From the NCBI GenBank assembly GCA_032719365.1, contig CM064875.1, positions 14,123,816 through 14,187,815 of the forward strand: a stretch of DNA of 64,000 bases, read 5' to 3'. The stretch's first letter is position 1; each line of letters opens with the position of its first letter. The translations under genes and the position numbers were made by a program. The notes under the pieces are model-generated. The model was not told where the DNA came from and made no database searches. It saw only the letters and a program-made list of their open reading frames with translations. Shown here piece after piece: positions 36,494-47,259 of the stretch. Source of the stretch: Prinsepia uniflora (Eukaryota; Streptophyta; Magnoliopsida; Rosales; Rosaceae).

Positions 36494-38646
36494 TTACGAC
36501 CGTGGTATTTGCATGACCTCGTAGCCGCGGAAGTGGCGGAGTAGGGACCGCACTTTTGCCAAGTATCGGGTCATTGAGGCGTCTTTGGCATCATAGAGGC
36601 TGTTGATCTGTCGGACGACGAGTTGGGAGTCACTGTAAACCCGCAGCTGTTGTGCTTGGAGGTCGGTGGCCAACCAAAGGCCAGCAAGGAGGGCTTCGTA
36701 CTCGGCTTCGTTGTTGGAAGCCTGGAACCCAAAACGCAACGCGTACTCCAGCCGTTCCTGGGTAGGTGTGCTGAGTACGAGGCCGGCGCCAGAGCCAGTG
36801 TGGCAGGAGGATCCGTCCACGTAGAGATTCCAAATTGGTTGGGCGGGGTCCAAGGTGGACGGGTTTGACGACTCGCAGATAGGAGCGGCGGGTGCCGCAA
36901 TGTTGGGATCCGGAGTGTCGGGCATGTGCTGCGTTGTGTTGTAAGTGAATTCGGAAAGGAAGTCGGCGATGACCTGCCCTTTGACAGCTGGTCTTGGGGC
37001 GAATGTGATATCGAACTCAATAAGCTCTACTGCCCATTTAATGAGCCGCCCTGAAGTGTCTGGCTTTTGGAGCACCTGGCGAAGGGGTTTGTTAGTGAGG
37101 ACTAACATGGGATGTGCCTGAAAGTATGGGCGGAGGCGCCGGGCCGTCACAATGAGGGCAAAGGCCAATTTCTCCAGGTCGTTGTACCGGGTCTTCGCGT
37201 CCTGGAACGCCCTGCTGACATAGTACACTGGGAACTCCGCGCCATCTCGTCTGGTGATGAGGACGGAGCTGACAGCAGATGTGGAGACAGAACGATAGAC
37301 GGTGAGCCGTTCCCCAGTGGTAGGTCGGGCAAGTAGGGGCGCGGTGCTCATGTAAGTTTTGAGAGCTTCAAAGGCAGCGTCGTACGTTGCGTCCCAGTTG
37401 ATGCGCCTGCCCTGGGTCTTCATGACTTTGAAGAATGGTAAACACTTATCTGTCGCCGGGGAGATGAACCGGGTGAGGGCGGCGATCCGGCCAGTAAGGG
37501 TTTGGACTTCCTTGAGTGTGCGTGGGGGCTTCATGTCCAGGATGGCCTTGATTTTCTCAAGGTTAGCCTCGATTCCCCGCTGGCTGATCATGTAACCGAG
37601 GAATTTTCCAGAACGGACACCGAAGATGCATTTGGCGGGGTTGAGCCGCATCTTGTATTGCTTCAGGACCTGAAACATCCTGTGGAGGTTAGGCACGTGC
37701 TTGTCGGCCTCTGGCTCTTGACAAGCATATCATCTACGTACACCTCCATGGTCTTGCCAATCTGATCCGCGAACATGAAGTTGACAAGCCGTTGGTAGGT
37801 GGCACCGGCGTTCTTGAGCCCGAAGGGCATAACATTGTAGCAGTAGACTCCCAGATTAGTGCGGAAACTGGTGTGGATCTGGTCATCGGGGTGCATCCTG
37901 ATTTGGTTGTAGCCAGAATACGCATCCATGAAGCTGAGGAGTTCATGGCCAGTTGTGGCGTCGACCAAGAGATCGATTTTAGGAAGCGAGAAGCTATCCT
38001 TCGGGCAGGCTTTGTTGAGATCCGTGAAGTCGATGCACATCCGCCAGGATCTGGAGGGTTTCTTGACGAGTACGACGTTTACGACCCACATGGCGTAAAT
38101 GGCCTTGCGTACGAAGTGGATGGTGCTGAGCCGAATGATCTCTTCTTGCATGGCTAGCTGTCGCTCTGCGTCATAAGTCCGCTGCTTCAGGGTGACTGGT
38201 TTGAAGGAGGGGCTGATGTTAAGCCTATGGCAGATGACGTCCGTGGATATGCCAGGCATGTCGGCGTAGGACCAAGCAAAGACCTCGTTGTTGTCCCGGA
38301 GGAATTGGATGAGTTGTGTCCTGATTCCAGGGGCGAGTGTGCTCCCAATTTTCACTTTCCGCTCGGGGTTATGCGGGCAAAGGGTGATCAGCTCTGTATC
38401 CTCCACGGGTTGCGGTTGCGAGACGGCGGAGAGGTCCCGCGGGTCCTCGGGGGGACCCGCTCGTATTTGCTCAAGGAGCTCGGAGTCGACGGGGTCGGCC
38501 TCGTAAGCAGCCTCGGCGACCGCCATGGTTTCTCGTTTGTCGCATGGGTTGAGCTTTGTCAAGGCGGTCTGATAGCAGGAACGGGCGGAGTGTTGATTAC
38601 CGCGGACTTGGCCAGTGCCCATGATGGTCGGAAACTTCATGAGAAG
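36494..38646 (-). pseudogene. Tat element reverse transcriptase and two RNase H domains
   Basis: After a linker, the RT begins with FVRKAIYAMWVVNVVLVKK and shows MCIDFTDLNKACPKDSFSLP, FMDAYSGYNQIRMHP and the catalytic YVDDMLVK box at about 37723-37745. RNase H follows. A second, archaeal-type RNase H with WNLYVDGSSCHTGSGAGLVL and NNEAEYEALLAGL is characteristic of Tat elements. RT copies the RNA genome and RNase H removes the RNA strand. A frameshift lies near 37710, just after the YVDD box, and a TAA stop ends the second RNase H at 36494-36496. The enzyme is therefore not encoded intact. Confidence 0.9.
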
Positions 38647-41600
38647 TGACAGGACCCATCCCAATCCCCCCGGGATTAGTGCGGGATGACCCTACTCCCG
38701 TCTGACATGAAGTATCAGACAAGGGATATTTCCGACCTTTGCCCTCCCGGGCTATCAGAGTACGCCAGGATCCGGAGGAGGCATGTGATATCTCGGTCTC
38801 TGCTACAGTCCACATCCGATGTCAACCTGAAGGGCAATCAAAACATTAAAAGCTGTGAGTGGACAAAACAAGAGTTTATAAAAACATTTAATAAGAAGAC
38901 ATTTGTACCCTCCACTAAAAAGCATGCATGCATTCGAAAACCATTTAACCAAAGAAACCATACGTGGGAACTAAGCCCAAATCAGATTTAAACCAAGGTC
39001 GAAAGGACCACAATGAAAACGACCATACGGCCACTGCCCAAATCCCTAAGGGACTCGGCCCAAAACCATAAAGAAACCAAGTACACGAGCCACTGCTCAA
39101 ATCCTGTGCACACCTGTGTACACCACATATCATATATCATATATACATATAAGTCACACAACCAATCCTGTCACGGTATCCAAAGCTACACGCGTGCTAC
39201 CCGGGTCTCAATCCGAGTCTTCTCAAAGTCAAGGTCAATGTCCGCAGACCACTGATCCTACTCGAGGTAATAGTAACCATAGCCTTCCTGAGAGTAAGGA
39301 ACCCAACTGGGGGGTGACTCCACTCAGTCGGTGCTCCGTGACTACTCCGGGATCCACCCAGGCCAACGACCCTCCCCGGAGGAGATAGTAGAACATGTAA
39401 AGGAAGATAGATGAACATATATATACATAACATAAACATTCATGTCCGGTTCCCCTGAACCGTCATGATCCATAATATCCATAATCAGGTAACATGCCGG
39501 TTCCCATAAACCGTCATGTACCGTAATAACCAACAAGGGTTCATGCCGGTTCCCAGAAACCGTCATGAACCACGATACCATAACAAGGGTTCATGCCGGT
39601 TCCCATAAACCGTTATGAACCAGAATGACCTGACAAAGGTTCATGCCAGTTCCCATAAACCGTCATGAACCACAATGACCTTTCCAGAGTTCATGCCGGT
39701 TCCCATAAACCGTCATGAACTTGGAAATCTATCTAGGGTCCCTGACCCGAAATCATAAACCGTAAAATAACTGGGTCTCATGCCCGAACATATGACATCA
39801 GCTGGCACCATGCCTGAAATCTGGGGTCATATGCCCGAGACAAAACCAAATGGGTCTCATACCCAATTTTATCCTTTTACAAATCCAAAGCCATTTCATT
39901 AAAACCAATAAGAAATACAGACCCATATAAGCACCGTATAAGGCCAAAACCTCGAAATACGTGCTTATACGTAACCACACACAAATGCACCCATGGCATC
40001 ATCAAACAAGTAATAAAACATATAATAAACATTTATGCATGCACCAATTTAGAAAACAAGGTCCACTCACAGACCGTCCGAGCTGCCGCCTCGATTTGCG
40101 CGCCATATGGCTCCCCGAGCTGATCACCGTCACCGGGACTCCCAAACCTGTCCAAATTGTAATAGAAGGTTACTAGCTACTTAATTAACCTCCTACCAAA
40201 GCCCCGTAATTTTCCCGTATTTTAACTATTTTTAAAACCGAACCTAAACCTTCCGATGCCCCGAAACATATCGAAACGGTGTCCGATCGACACGAAACCA
40301 GTCCCAAAATGTTCGTTACATTGAATAGAAGATTTCCCATGTTGAACACTTTCCCAAATTCCCTGCCACGCGCCCTCACGCGCCGCCTAAAGTGGCTGCG
40401 CGTGGACTTCACGCGCCGCTACAGTACCTGCTGACGTCATCGCTGACGTCAGCATGACGTCATCACTGACAGCCCCTGACAGTGACACGTGTCACGCTCC
40501 CATTGGCCCACTGTCTGACATGTCAGTCTGACATTGTCAGATCTGACATGATGACGTCAGCAGGATGACGTCACCTGTCATCCCTGCCCTCCCGCAGGTC
40601 GACCCGAACGTCTGCAACCGGGTCGCCGTGACCCGCGGCTTGACCCGGCTGGTTCTCCCTGCTCCGGCCACCGTTTCTCCTCCCGTTTGTCCCATTCTAC
40701 TCGTCTCAATCTAACCTAAGGTTCTATGACATTAAAATGGAAGGAAAACAACTAAAACCCGTATCTCCAATTCGGCCATGGCGGCCGTGACTTTCTCCCA
40801 CCATTCTCGGTTGTTCCAGGCCGTCCTAACCCTCGAATTCAATCCCAAAAGACTCCTAGGACTACCCGCAGCCCAACCCAGACCTTAGAATCGAGCAAAA
40901 CCCAGTAGAACTAAAATTCGAAAATTTAAATATTTTCCTACCTCACGGGTTCTCCTCCGCCGTGTCCTCCACCGTGGGCCACCGTCCACCCTCTCCGTCC
41001 TCAGCCCTTCACACTCCCCCCACGGTCACTCCCAGCTCATACAAGTGATGAATGGTGAAGTGTGATTGTGTGTTTTGATTTTTGAAGAAATGAAGAAAAA
41101 TGGGGTTATAGGTTTCGGGTTGGAGGATGAACAAAGATGAAGGAGGATGGCTGATGAGAGAAAGAGAGATGGGATGGAGGGTGTGGATTTAAAGTTAGAA
41201 TGGAATTGGAGGGTTGAGATTGAATGGTGGGTGGGTTTGGTTTATAAAATTAATTAAATAATATTAATTAATTATATAGATCCACAAATTGGGGGATCAA
41301 GTCAATGGGATGAGTGACACTTGTCACTCATCCATGGGGCCCACTAAAATATCTGCCCAATCAGATTTCGCCAAATCGTCCCCGTCTCGAAGTTCGTGCA
41401 TAGTGAAATCGAACTTCCGTGACCCATAACTCTCCCGTTCGAAGTCCGAGTTCAGTGTGCCACCTGCCTATGGATTCGTATCTTCCTCATCTACGTAACG
41501 GTCTTCGGCCCTCGGCCATCGGACCTCCCGGTCAAAAGGTCACCATTTTGACCCCTTTTAACCAAAATTACCAAAATGCCCCTAAACTTCTAAACGTCAT

Positions 41601-41849
41601 AACTTCTTCCTCGAACGTCGGAATTGAACGTGCCACCTGTCTATGAACTCGTGACATCACGAACTACATCACGGTCATCGGTCAAAGTCCATTTGACCGC
41701 CCGAACGAAAAGTCAACGTTTTGCCACGATCAGGGGCAAAACGGTCATTTCGCATCGTTCGTCCGATTTAGCCTAACTAATCACCGATTAACCTCACTAA
41801 TCGTGATTAGTCACTAATCTAATCATGAAATTCGGGACGGGTCGTTACA
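38647..41849 (-). mobile_element. Solo LTR nested in the Tat polyprotein
   Basis: It is 3203 bp long, runs on the minus strand from TGTAACGACCCGTCCC to GGGTCCTGTCA, and is flanked by AGAAG at 38642-38646 and 41850-41854. It is the same family as the LTR at 6521-9613 but lacks the extra ~300 bases found there. The host polyprotein continues on both sides, so this insertion is younger than the Tat element. Features inside are the palindromic repeats at 39440-39720 and the paired 12-mers at 38853-38864 and 40061-40072. Confidence 0.95.
39440..39720. repeat. ~50-bp palindromic tandem repeats inside the LTR
   Basis: Five to six units contain GGTTCATGCCGGTTCCCA, then TAAACCGTCATGAACC, so each unit is itself an imperfect palindrome. 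Spacing is about 50 bases. The equivalent block in the other LTR copy is at 7265-7445 with fewer units. Confidence 0.8.
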
Positions 41850-42523
41850 AGAAGGGCCCGAGTAGAGGTGACGGCACTGAGCTGGTTGAGGAGTCCCCTA
41901 CCCAAAATGATGTTATAAGCAGTGGGGCAATCGACCACCAGGAATGTGGTGATGGCTGTTGCGATCTTAGGCGCGCTCCCTAGGGAGATAGGCAGGGAGA
42001 TGGTGCCGAGGGGCATGACAGAATCGCCCGAGAAGCTGAGTAGCGGAGAACCAGCGTGGGTGAGGCTTGTGGAATTGATGCCCAACTGGTTGAAAGTGTC
42101 CATGAAGAGGACGTTCACAGAGCTACCAGTGTCCACCAGGATCCGCCCAACATCGAAATTGGCTATCTGAGCGCGGATGATTAGCGGGTCGTCGTGGGGA
42201 AAAATAACTCCCCGCTCTTCTTCCTCAGAGAAAGTGATGGGCGTCCATCCCGCCCGTGCGACCTTGGCGGCGCGTCCATCCGTGATGTTGAATATTTGAT
42301 GGTTGGATGTCGTGGCGCGCAGGAAGTTCTTCTTAGCCCGATTGGAGGTGCAGGAGGAAGAGATTGTAGGGCCCCCACTGATCGTGTTTATCTGTGGCAG
42401 TCCCTGTCCGTGGCGTGCGTGTTGGAGGAACTGGTTGATCTTCCCCTCCCTTACGAGTGCTTCCACGATGTCGCGGAAGGCCACGCACTCATCGATGGTA
42501 TGGCCATTGAACTTGTGGTACTG
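41850..42523 (-). pseudogene. Tat element protease, interrupted by a solo LTR
   Basis: This continues the gag frame after one stop codon. The aspartic protease active site ILVDTGSSVNVLF and the later IILGRGLLNQLS motif are clear. The enzyme cuts the polyprotein. Coding is interrupted at 41849/41850, where a 3203-bp solo LTR with AGAAG target duplications begins. The frame resumes at about 38646. Confidence 0.88.
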
Positions 42524-44260
42524 TCAGTACAGGTTAGATTGGATGCCCGGGCGGGGTCCGGGCGGTCGTGCTCGCGGCTTGGGGATTGTGTCCTCGATGC
42601 TCATCAAGACATCCTCGAGGGAGGTGTTCAGGATTGAATAGGTTTCGTACTTTGAGGTGGACCCCGTATGGGGTTTGCCTGCTTGGTGGTGGCCTGATCC
42701 CTGTCCCCTGTTGTTGTACTTGTCCCTCCCGCGATGATCATTGTTGTACGTCCCCTTCCGCTTACCAGAGTGTGAGTCAGGTCGGTGATCCGTATGCGCG
42801 TTATTGGTCGGCGGAGGTGACCGTGCCTGCCGGTTGCTGGGAGGCGGAGGGCGCACGCTATTCACGTCAGGTCGGGATGCGACCTGAGGAAAGTTGAAGT
42901 GCTCTGCCTTGGCGTGTATTGCCGCTAGCCGCATGAGCTCATTGTAATCGTCCCAACCCTGGGTGAAGGCATGGTACTTGAAGGTGGACTCCCGCAGCCC
43001 GTTGCGGAAAGCCCGGTAGGCGGCCTTGTCGTCCGTCTCGTGGCATTTGGAGTACTCCAAGCTGAAACGAGCAGCGTACTGGCGTAGGGGCTCGCTATCT
43101 CCCTGTCGGAGGGTTCCCAGGTCCTCGGTTGTGAGCAGTCGATCTGTCTGGATCATGAACTGGTTCAGGAAGACCGTGTGTAGGCGGTCGAACCAGTCGA
43201 TAGACTGTGGTTCCAGGCGATAGAACCAATTGAGCGCGGCCCCGGTGAGGGTGGAGCTGAAAATTAAGCACTGCGCCTCGTCGGAGATATTTCTGAAGGC
43301 GAGCGCTGAGTTGTAGTTATTGATATGGGTATCTGGGTCACCTTGTCCGTTATACAAGGCAATCTTCAAGGGTTTGACCTCCGTTTCATGGCGGTACCGC
43401 ATGATGCGGTCCGTGAAGGGACCAATGTTGGTCCGAGGTCGGGGTAGTGTCCCAGCCTTGGGTCTGGCGGCCTCCAATTCCCGCACACGCTGGAGGAGTT
43501 CCCGGACCACCTCGTTTGATTGGTCTGGTCGATCTGCCCCCATCGGGCGGTCGTCGACTGGATGATTAGCGCTGCCGCCTCTGAGCTTCCCGGGTTGCAC
43601 CGGTCGCCAGCCAGACGAGGCCGTGGTCGAGCTGGCGTTGTCTTCCAGCTGGTGTCTGCCGACCGGCGAGGGAGGACTGCCTGGAGGCTGGACGGCGAGC
43701 CGTGGAGGCTGTGCGGGTCGGCGTGCCGATCCAGACCTTGACCGGGCGCCCTGGGATAGGACGGGCAGAGGTGGTTGTGCCTGGATGCGGGGGTCGTGGG
43801 TAGGGTAAGTCAGACGGTTGGCCGGGGTCTGCGTCTGTCTCCTGTCGAGCAACTCGCGGGCGTCACGGTAGATCTGTGTTCCCGAGGGGCTAGGCAGGTC
43901 GGTCTGGTGGAAGAGCAGGCGACCGGACACTTCTGGTCGGCAGGTGTCACCGATCTCGACTCGGCTGGCATCGAACTCCGGCCGACGCGATGCAGCGGCT
44001 AAGGCCCGTTTGGTTGCCTCCCGCTGCTCCTCCAATTCCTCGCGTGTGGACTGCAAGATGGCCAGGGTGCTTCCATGCTGTTCCCCCCACACGTGGTTCC
44101 TGCTCTCGATGGCAGCGTTGCTCTTCCTGAGTTCGGCAACCTCCGACCGGAGGGTCCTCAGCATCTCGAGCACTTCATCGGAAGGTACGCTGGCTCGGGT
44201 TCGACCGCGATCTCCCTGAGGGGTGTTGTTAAGCTCACCGTCATCCCGTTCGGCAGACAT
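42524..44260 (-). CDS. Tat element gag
   Basis: This is a 578-residue ORF starting 75 bases after the 5' LTR. Residues 25-95 are charged and helix-prone. Residues 140-300 are proline/serine-rich and low in complexity. The retrotransposon gag domain follows at about 310-430, with LTGAALNWFYRLEPQSIDWF and TLRQGDSEPLRQYAARF. A basic tail precedes the stop. Gag packages the element RNA. The stop at 42524-42526 is TGA in a sequence that continues in the same frame with QYHKFNGHTIDEC, so gag and protease were probably one polyprotein. The ORF itself is intact, although most downstream functions are broken. Confidence 0.9.
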   Translation of the reverse strand: MSAERDDGELNNTPQGDRGRTRASVPSDEVLEMLRTLRSEVAELRKSNAAIESRNHVWGEQHGSTLAILQSTREELEEQREATKRALAAASRRPEFDASRVEIGDTCRPEVSGRLLFHQTDLPSPSGTQIYRDARELLDRRQTQTPANRLTYPTHDPRIQAQPPLPVLSQGARSRSGSARRPAQPPRLAVQPPGSPPSPVGRHQLEDNASSTTASSGWRPVQPGKLRGGSANHPVDDRPMGADRPDQSNEVVRELLQRVRELEAARPKAGTLPRPRTNIGPFTDRIMRYRHETEVKPLKIALYNGQGDPDTHINNYNSALAFRNISDEAQCLIFSSTLTGAALNWFYRLEPQSIDWFDRLHTVFLNQFMIQTDRLLTTEDLGTLRQGDSEPLRQYAARFSLEYSKCHETDDKAAYRAFRNGLRESTFKYHAFTQGWDDYNELMRLAAIHAKAEHFNFPQVASRPDVNSVRPPPPSNRQARSPPPTNNAHTDHRPDSHSGKRKGTYNNDHRGRDKYNNRGQGSGHHQAGKPHTGSTSKYETYSILNTSLEDVLMSIEDTIPKPRARPPGPRPGIQSNLY

Positions 44261-44334
44261 TGTTCGTCAGCGGAGGGTCGAGCAGGGGTATGTGAGTTAG
44301 TGGGTGTTTACTGCTTCCCACAGACGGCGCCAAT

Positions 44335-44910
44335 TGTTTGATCCTAATTTGACCAACTCGATGAGACCCGCTGGGGGTTCTAGGACCAGCCGCGTGGTGT
44401 CTCGGGCCCGCTGGGGGCGTCGTGGTTCGGCAGGGATCCTGCAAAACTAGACACCGGTGTGATGCCGGCCAAAGGGGCTCCGATGCCTAAGTTAGTATCT
44501 GAATGTCGAGGGGCAAGTAAATACAGTGCTCTGGATCGGTTCCGAGTGTCTTACCTTTGTGAAGGGTTTCGGGGTATTTATAGTGGCCATAACTGCGGTA
44601 GGTGGGCTACTGTTACGGGAGCAGGTGGTGCTTTGTGGCTGAGAGCCGTCTGACAAGCCCTGGACATCCGGAGGAGGCGCCAGCTGGAGTCCCAACCTTC
44701 CTCCGTCAGGGAGTTGGTATGGCAGAGTTGGTTAGGTGACTGTCGCAGCCAGCTGTCGTCTGTCCATTGTCAGATGCCGAATGACGGGTCTGCAGTATGG
44801 TGCCGATCGGCGAGCCGTGGGCCGCGAGGGTGCCGATCAGGCGATCGGTCGGCGGCCTTCCTGTCCAGGCGGACCCTGTGCTAGGGTGGTCGGTCGATAT
44901 GGTATTAACA
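44335..44910 (-). repeat. 5' LTR of the Tat element
   Basis: The repeat is 576 bp and on the minus strand runs from TGTTAATACCATATCG to GGATCAAACA. It is equal in length to the copy at 30632-31207. The primer site lies directly downstream at about 44317-44334. Confidence 0.93.
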
Positions 44911-44915
44911 AAACG

Positions 44916-47135
44916 TAATCGTTGAAAATTTTAACGGAAGAATTGTCCTCATATGTTTAAGTTTAATTCAGAAATATATGCTACTAATAATTAAGTACAT
45001 AGACGATAATTAAAATTAATATAAAATTTTAAGATATAATCAATTAATTATCAAAGAGATTGTAACATACACATTTAAATTTGAACTTATCCTTGAATCT
45101 AAAAATTTTACCGATATATCACTAAACTGTAGTCCAAAATGATATTACTTGGTGTTCAAAATTAAGTTGTTTAGTCAATTTACCATATAAGTTTATATCT
45201 TTTTTATTATTTCCTCCGAAACAATTTTTATTTCTGCTAAAATTTTCTCCTAAGCTATTGTTAATGGCAATCTCGCCTATATTAATATTTTGTCAAATTT
45301 TTCGTTAATAAATGAAAAATCACTAATACGAATTTTATATTAATTTAGAGAATAAATTAATAAATATGCCTTAAAATTTAAAATCAACGGAGAATATAAT
45401 TTTATTGTGAGGTGGGGACCACACATATATGTATGGTCCACCTTCAATTGCAGAGAGAATGAATGTGTCACCCTACTGATTAAAAATCACGCCCATATTA
45501 TAGATCTTCGTAACATATTAAATAGTTTTATTTTTTATTTTTTAAATGATGTGAAATCTGTCACTGGATTGCTTCACATGTCATTTTGTCATTCTATTAA
45601 TCAACTATCATTTGTTTTGGTAGCAATTTATGTCAATAATGGTTGTTGAATATTAAAAAAAATATGATTTTACAAGCAACCATGAACATATACCTTGACA
45701 ATTGATTGATATAGTGAAGTTGAGCCTGTGGCTGCATAAAAAAATGTCAATGATATGATAAGATTAAATTGTAACTTTTTTTTTGATAAATATTTTTTAG
45801 AAAGGAATTATATGTATATTTTTTGATAAATATTTTTTAGAAAGGAGTTATATATATATTTTTGATAAATACTTTTTAGAAAGGAATTATATATATAATT
45901 TTTTTTTTTTATAAGAATCGAATTTGGAATTTGAGATCTCTTGCCAAAGAGGATTGTAGCTTGACTCTTGCTTCAATTCAGAGTTTATTCGATAATTTCT
46001 CTATTTTGGGGCTAGTCATGAATGACATTCGATCCTTCTTGAGTTCTCTTCCACAATTTATTTCTTGTTAGCTTGTAGGGAAGCAAATGGAGTGGCTCAT
46101 TGTCTTGCTTGTCATGTTTTGTTTCGCTCCTATATTGCTATTTGGTTCGAGGAACAATCATATTTGATTTTTAATGTATTAATTGAGGATATTTAATTAT
46201 TTTTTCAGTGTGTAGTCCTCTTTTTCTTTCAACCGAGTTAAGTTTTTAATGAGGCCACAAATTACGCATCATATCCTCATCGTACATTTTTTTTATTTCA
46301 TCAAGGAAATATCATACTTCCTTGAAAAAAATTCGAAATCTCTTATTGCACATTAAATAGGTATAATAAATAGTATCGGTGGTAGGCCTAAATAAGTGTG
46401 TTATACTACTTTTTTAAAATATAATAATATTGAAGGAATGAATTCCCTTATATATACATTGGATATCGACATCGTTCGACGAAAACCAAACCTGATACTC
46501 CTCTAAAAAAAATTACTATTAAACTATAGTACTAAATGACAGTCAATTTACGCTATTAGATATAAGGAAAAGTAGGCACACCTTCCTCAATTGGGTATAC
46601 CATCATTTATGGGGGCTGATTTCCACACTCTAAATTGTACTATATGCATCATACCTTCTCTTTCATTTTATTTTTTCAAATGGAGTGTAGAAATCAATTT
46701 CTTTCTTTATTTTCCTAATATAGTGGTCAGTTTGGAACTTGGAAGTTTCATTTTCGTAAATGAGAAGTCCATATCCAACTTGCGTTCAAGGTATGCAGTA
46801 AAAAAGAAGTAATAAATTGGGTACTCATGATGAGTGGTAGAGTTTCAAAGCAGGCACACCTTCCTCAAAACTATGGAAACAGCAACTCACCACTGAAAAG
46901 AATTTGAGTAAAATAAAAGTGATTCCGTCATCGATGCGTGGGAAAATATGCGATGAGCTTTATGTTATAACCATTTCCCGCTGTCCCACATCCTTCATCC
47001 ACACCCTCCAATCAAACAACAAACATCTTAACCAACGGTTCAGATTACTGACCCTACATCGGACCATAAAACCGCGACGCAGGCTACAATTTCCCATAAT
47101 CTCCTCGAATATTTGATCTCTTCCATTTCTCCGAA
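44916..47135. other. AT-rich intergenic region and upstream region of the H+-PPase gene
   Basis: No coding exons are recognised. Three tandem copies of a ~42-bp unit 'tttttgataaatattttttagaaaggaattatata' lie at 45776-45900. The 17-mer AGGCACACCTTCCTCAA occurs at 46574-46590 and again at 46852-46868, upstream of the pyrophosphatase promoter. Confidence 0.6.
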
Positions 47136-47142
47136 TATAAAA
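47136..47142 (+). promoter_or_regulatory. TATA box of the H+-pyrophosphatase gene
   Basis: TATAAAA lies 124 bases before the start codon. The leader that follows is pyrimidine-rich, with 'cttactcactcactcactctcc' near 47180-47205. The ATG at 47260 sits in the strong context CCAAGGATGG. Confidence 0.7.
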
Positions 47143-47259
47143 CCTACCTGAGCCTCTCGCGAAAGGCTCTCCATATTCTTATCTTACTCACTCACTCACT
47201 CTCCGAAGCTCATTCAGCTGGAAGAGTCCTTTCTTTGAGTCCTCAATTCTCCGCCAAGG

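Larger units (their letters stand above)
30632..44910 (-). mobile_element. Tat-lineage Ty3/gypsy retrotransposon with nested solo LTR
   Basis: Two 576-bp LTRs (30632-31207 and 44335-44910) bound the element. The TSD AAACG occurs at 30627-30631 and 44911-44915, so both ends are precise. On the minus strand the order is LTR, primer site TGGCGCCGTCTGTGGGAA, gag, protease, RT, RNase H, second RNase H and integrase. A coding block on the opposite strand follows, then the 3' LTR. The RT motif FTDLNKACPKDSFSLP, the extra RNase H and the antisense ORF all point to the Tat lineage. By eye the two LTRs differ at about 11 positions, mostly C/T, and by no indel. The copy is therefore fairly young, yet it is broken by stops, a frameshift and a 3.2 kb insertion. 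Confidence 0.92.

Noticed and set aside
35645..38649. Plus-strand ORFs opposite to Tat pol
   Set aside because: They are mirror frames of the polyprotein. All recognised motifs are on the minus strand.
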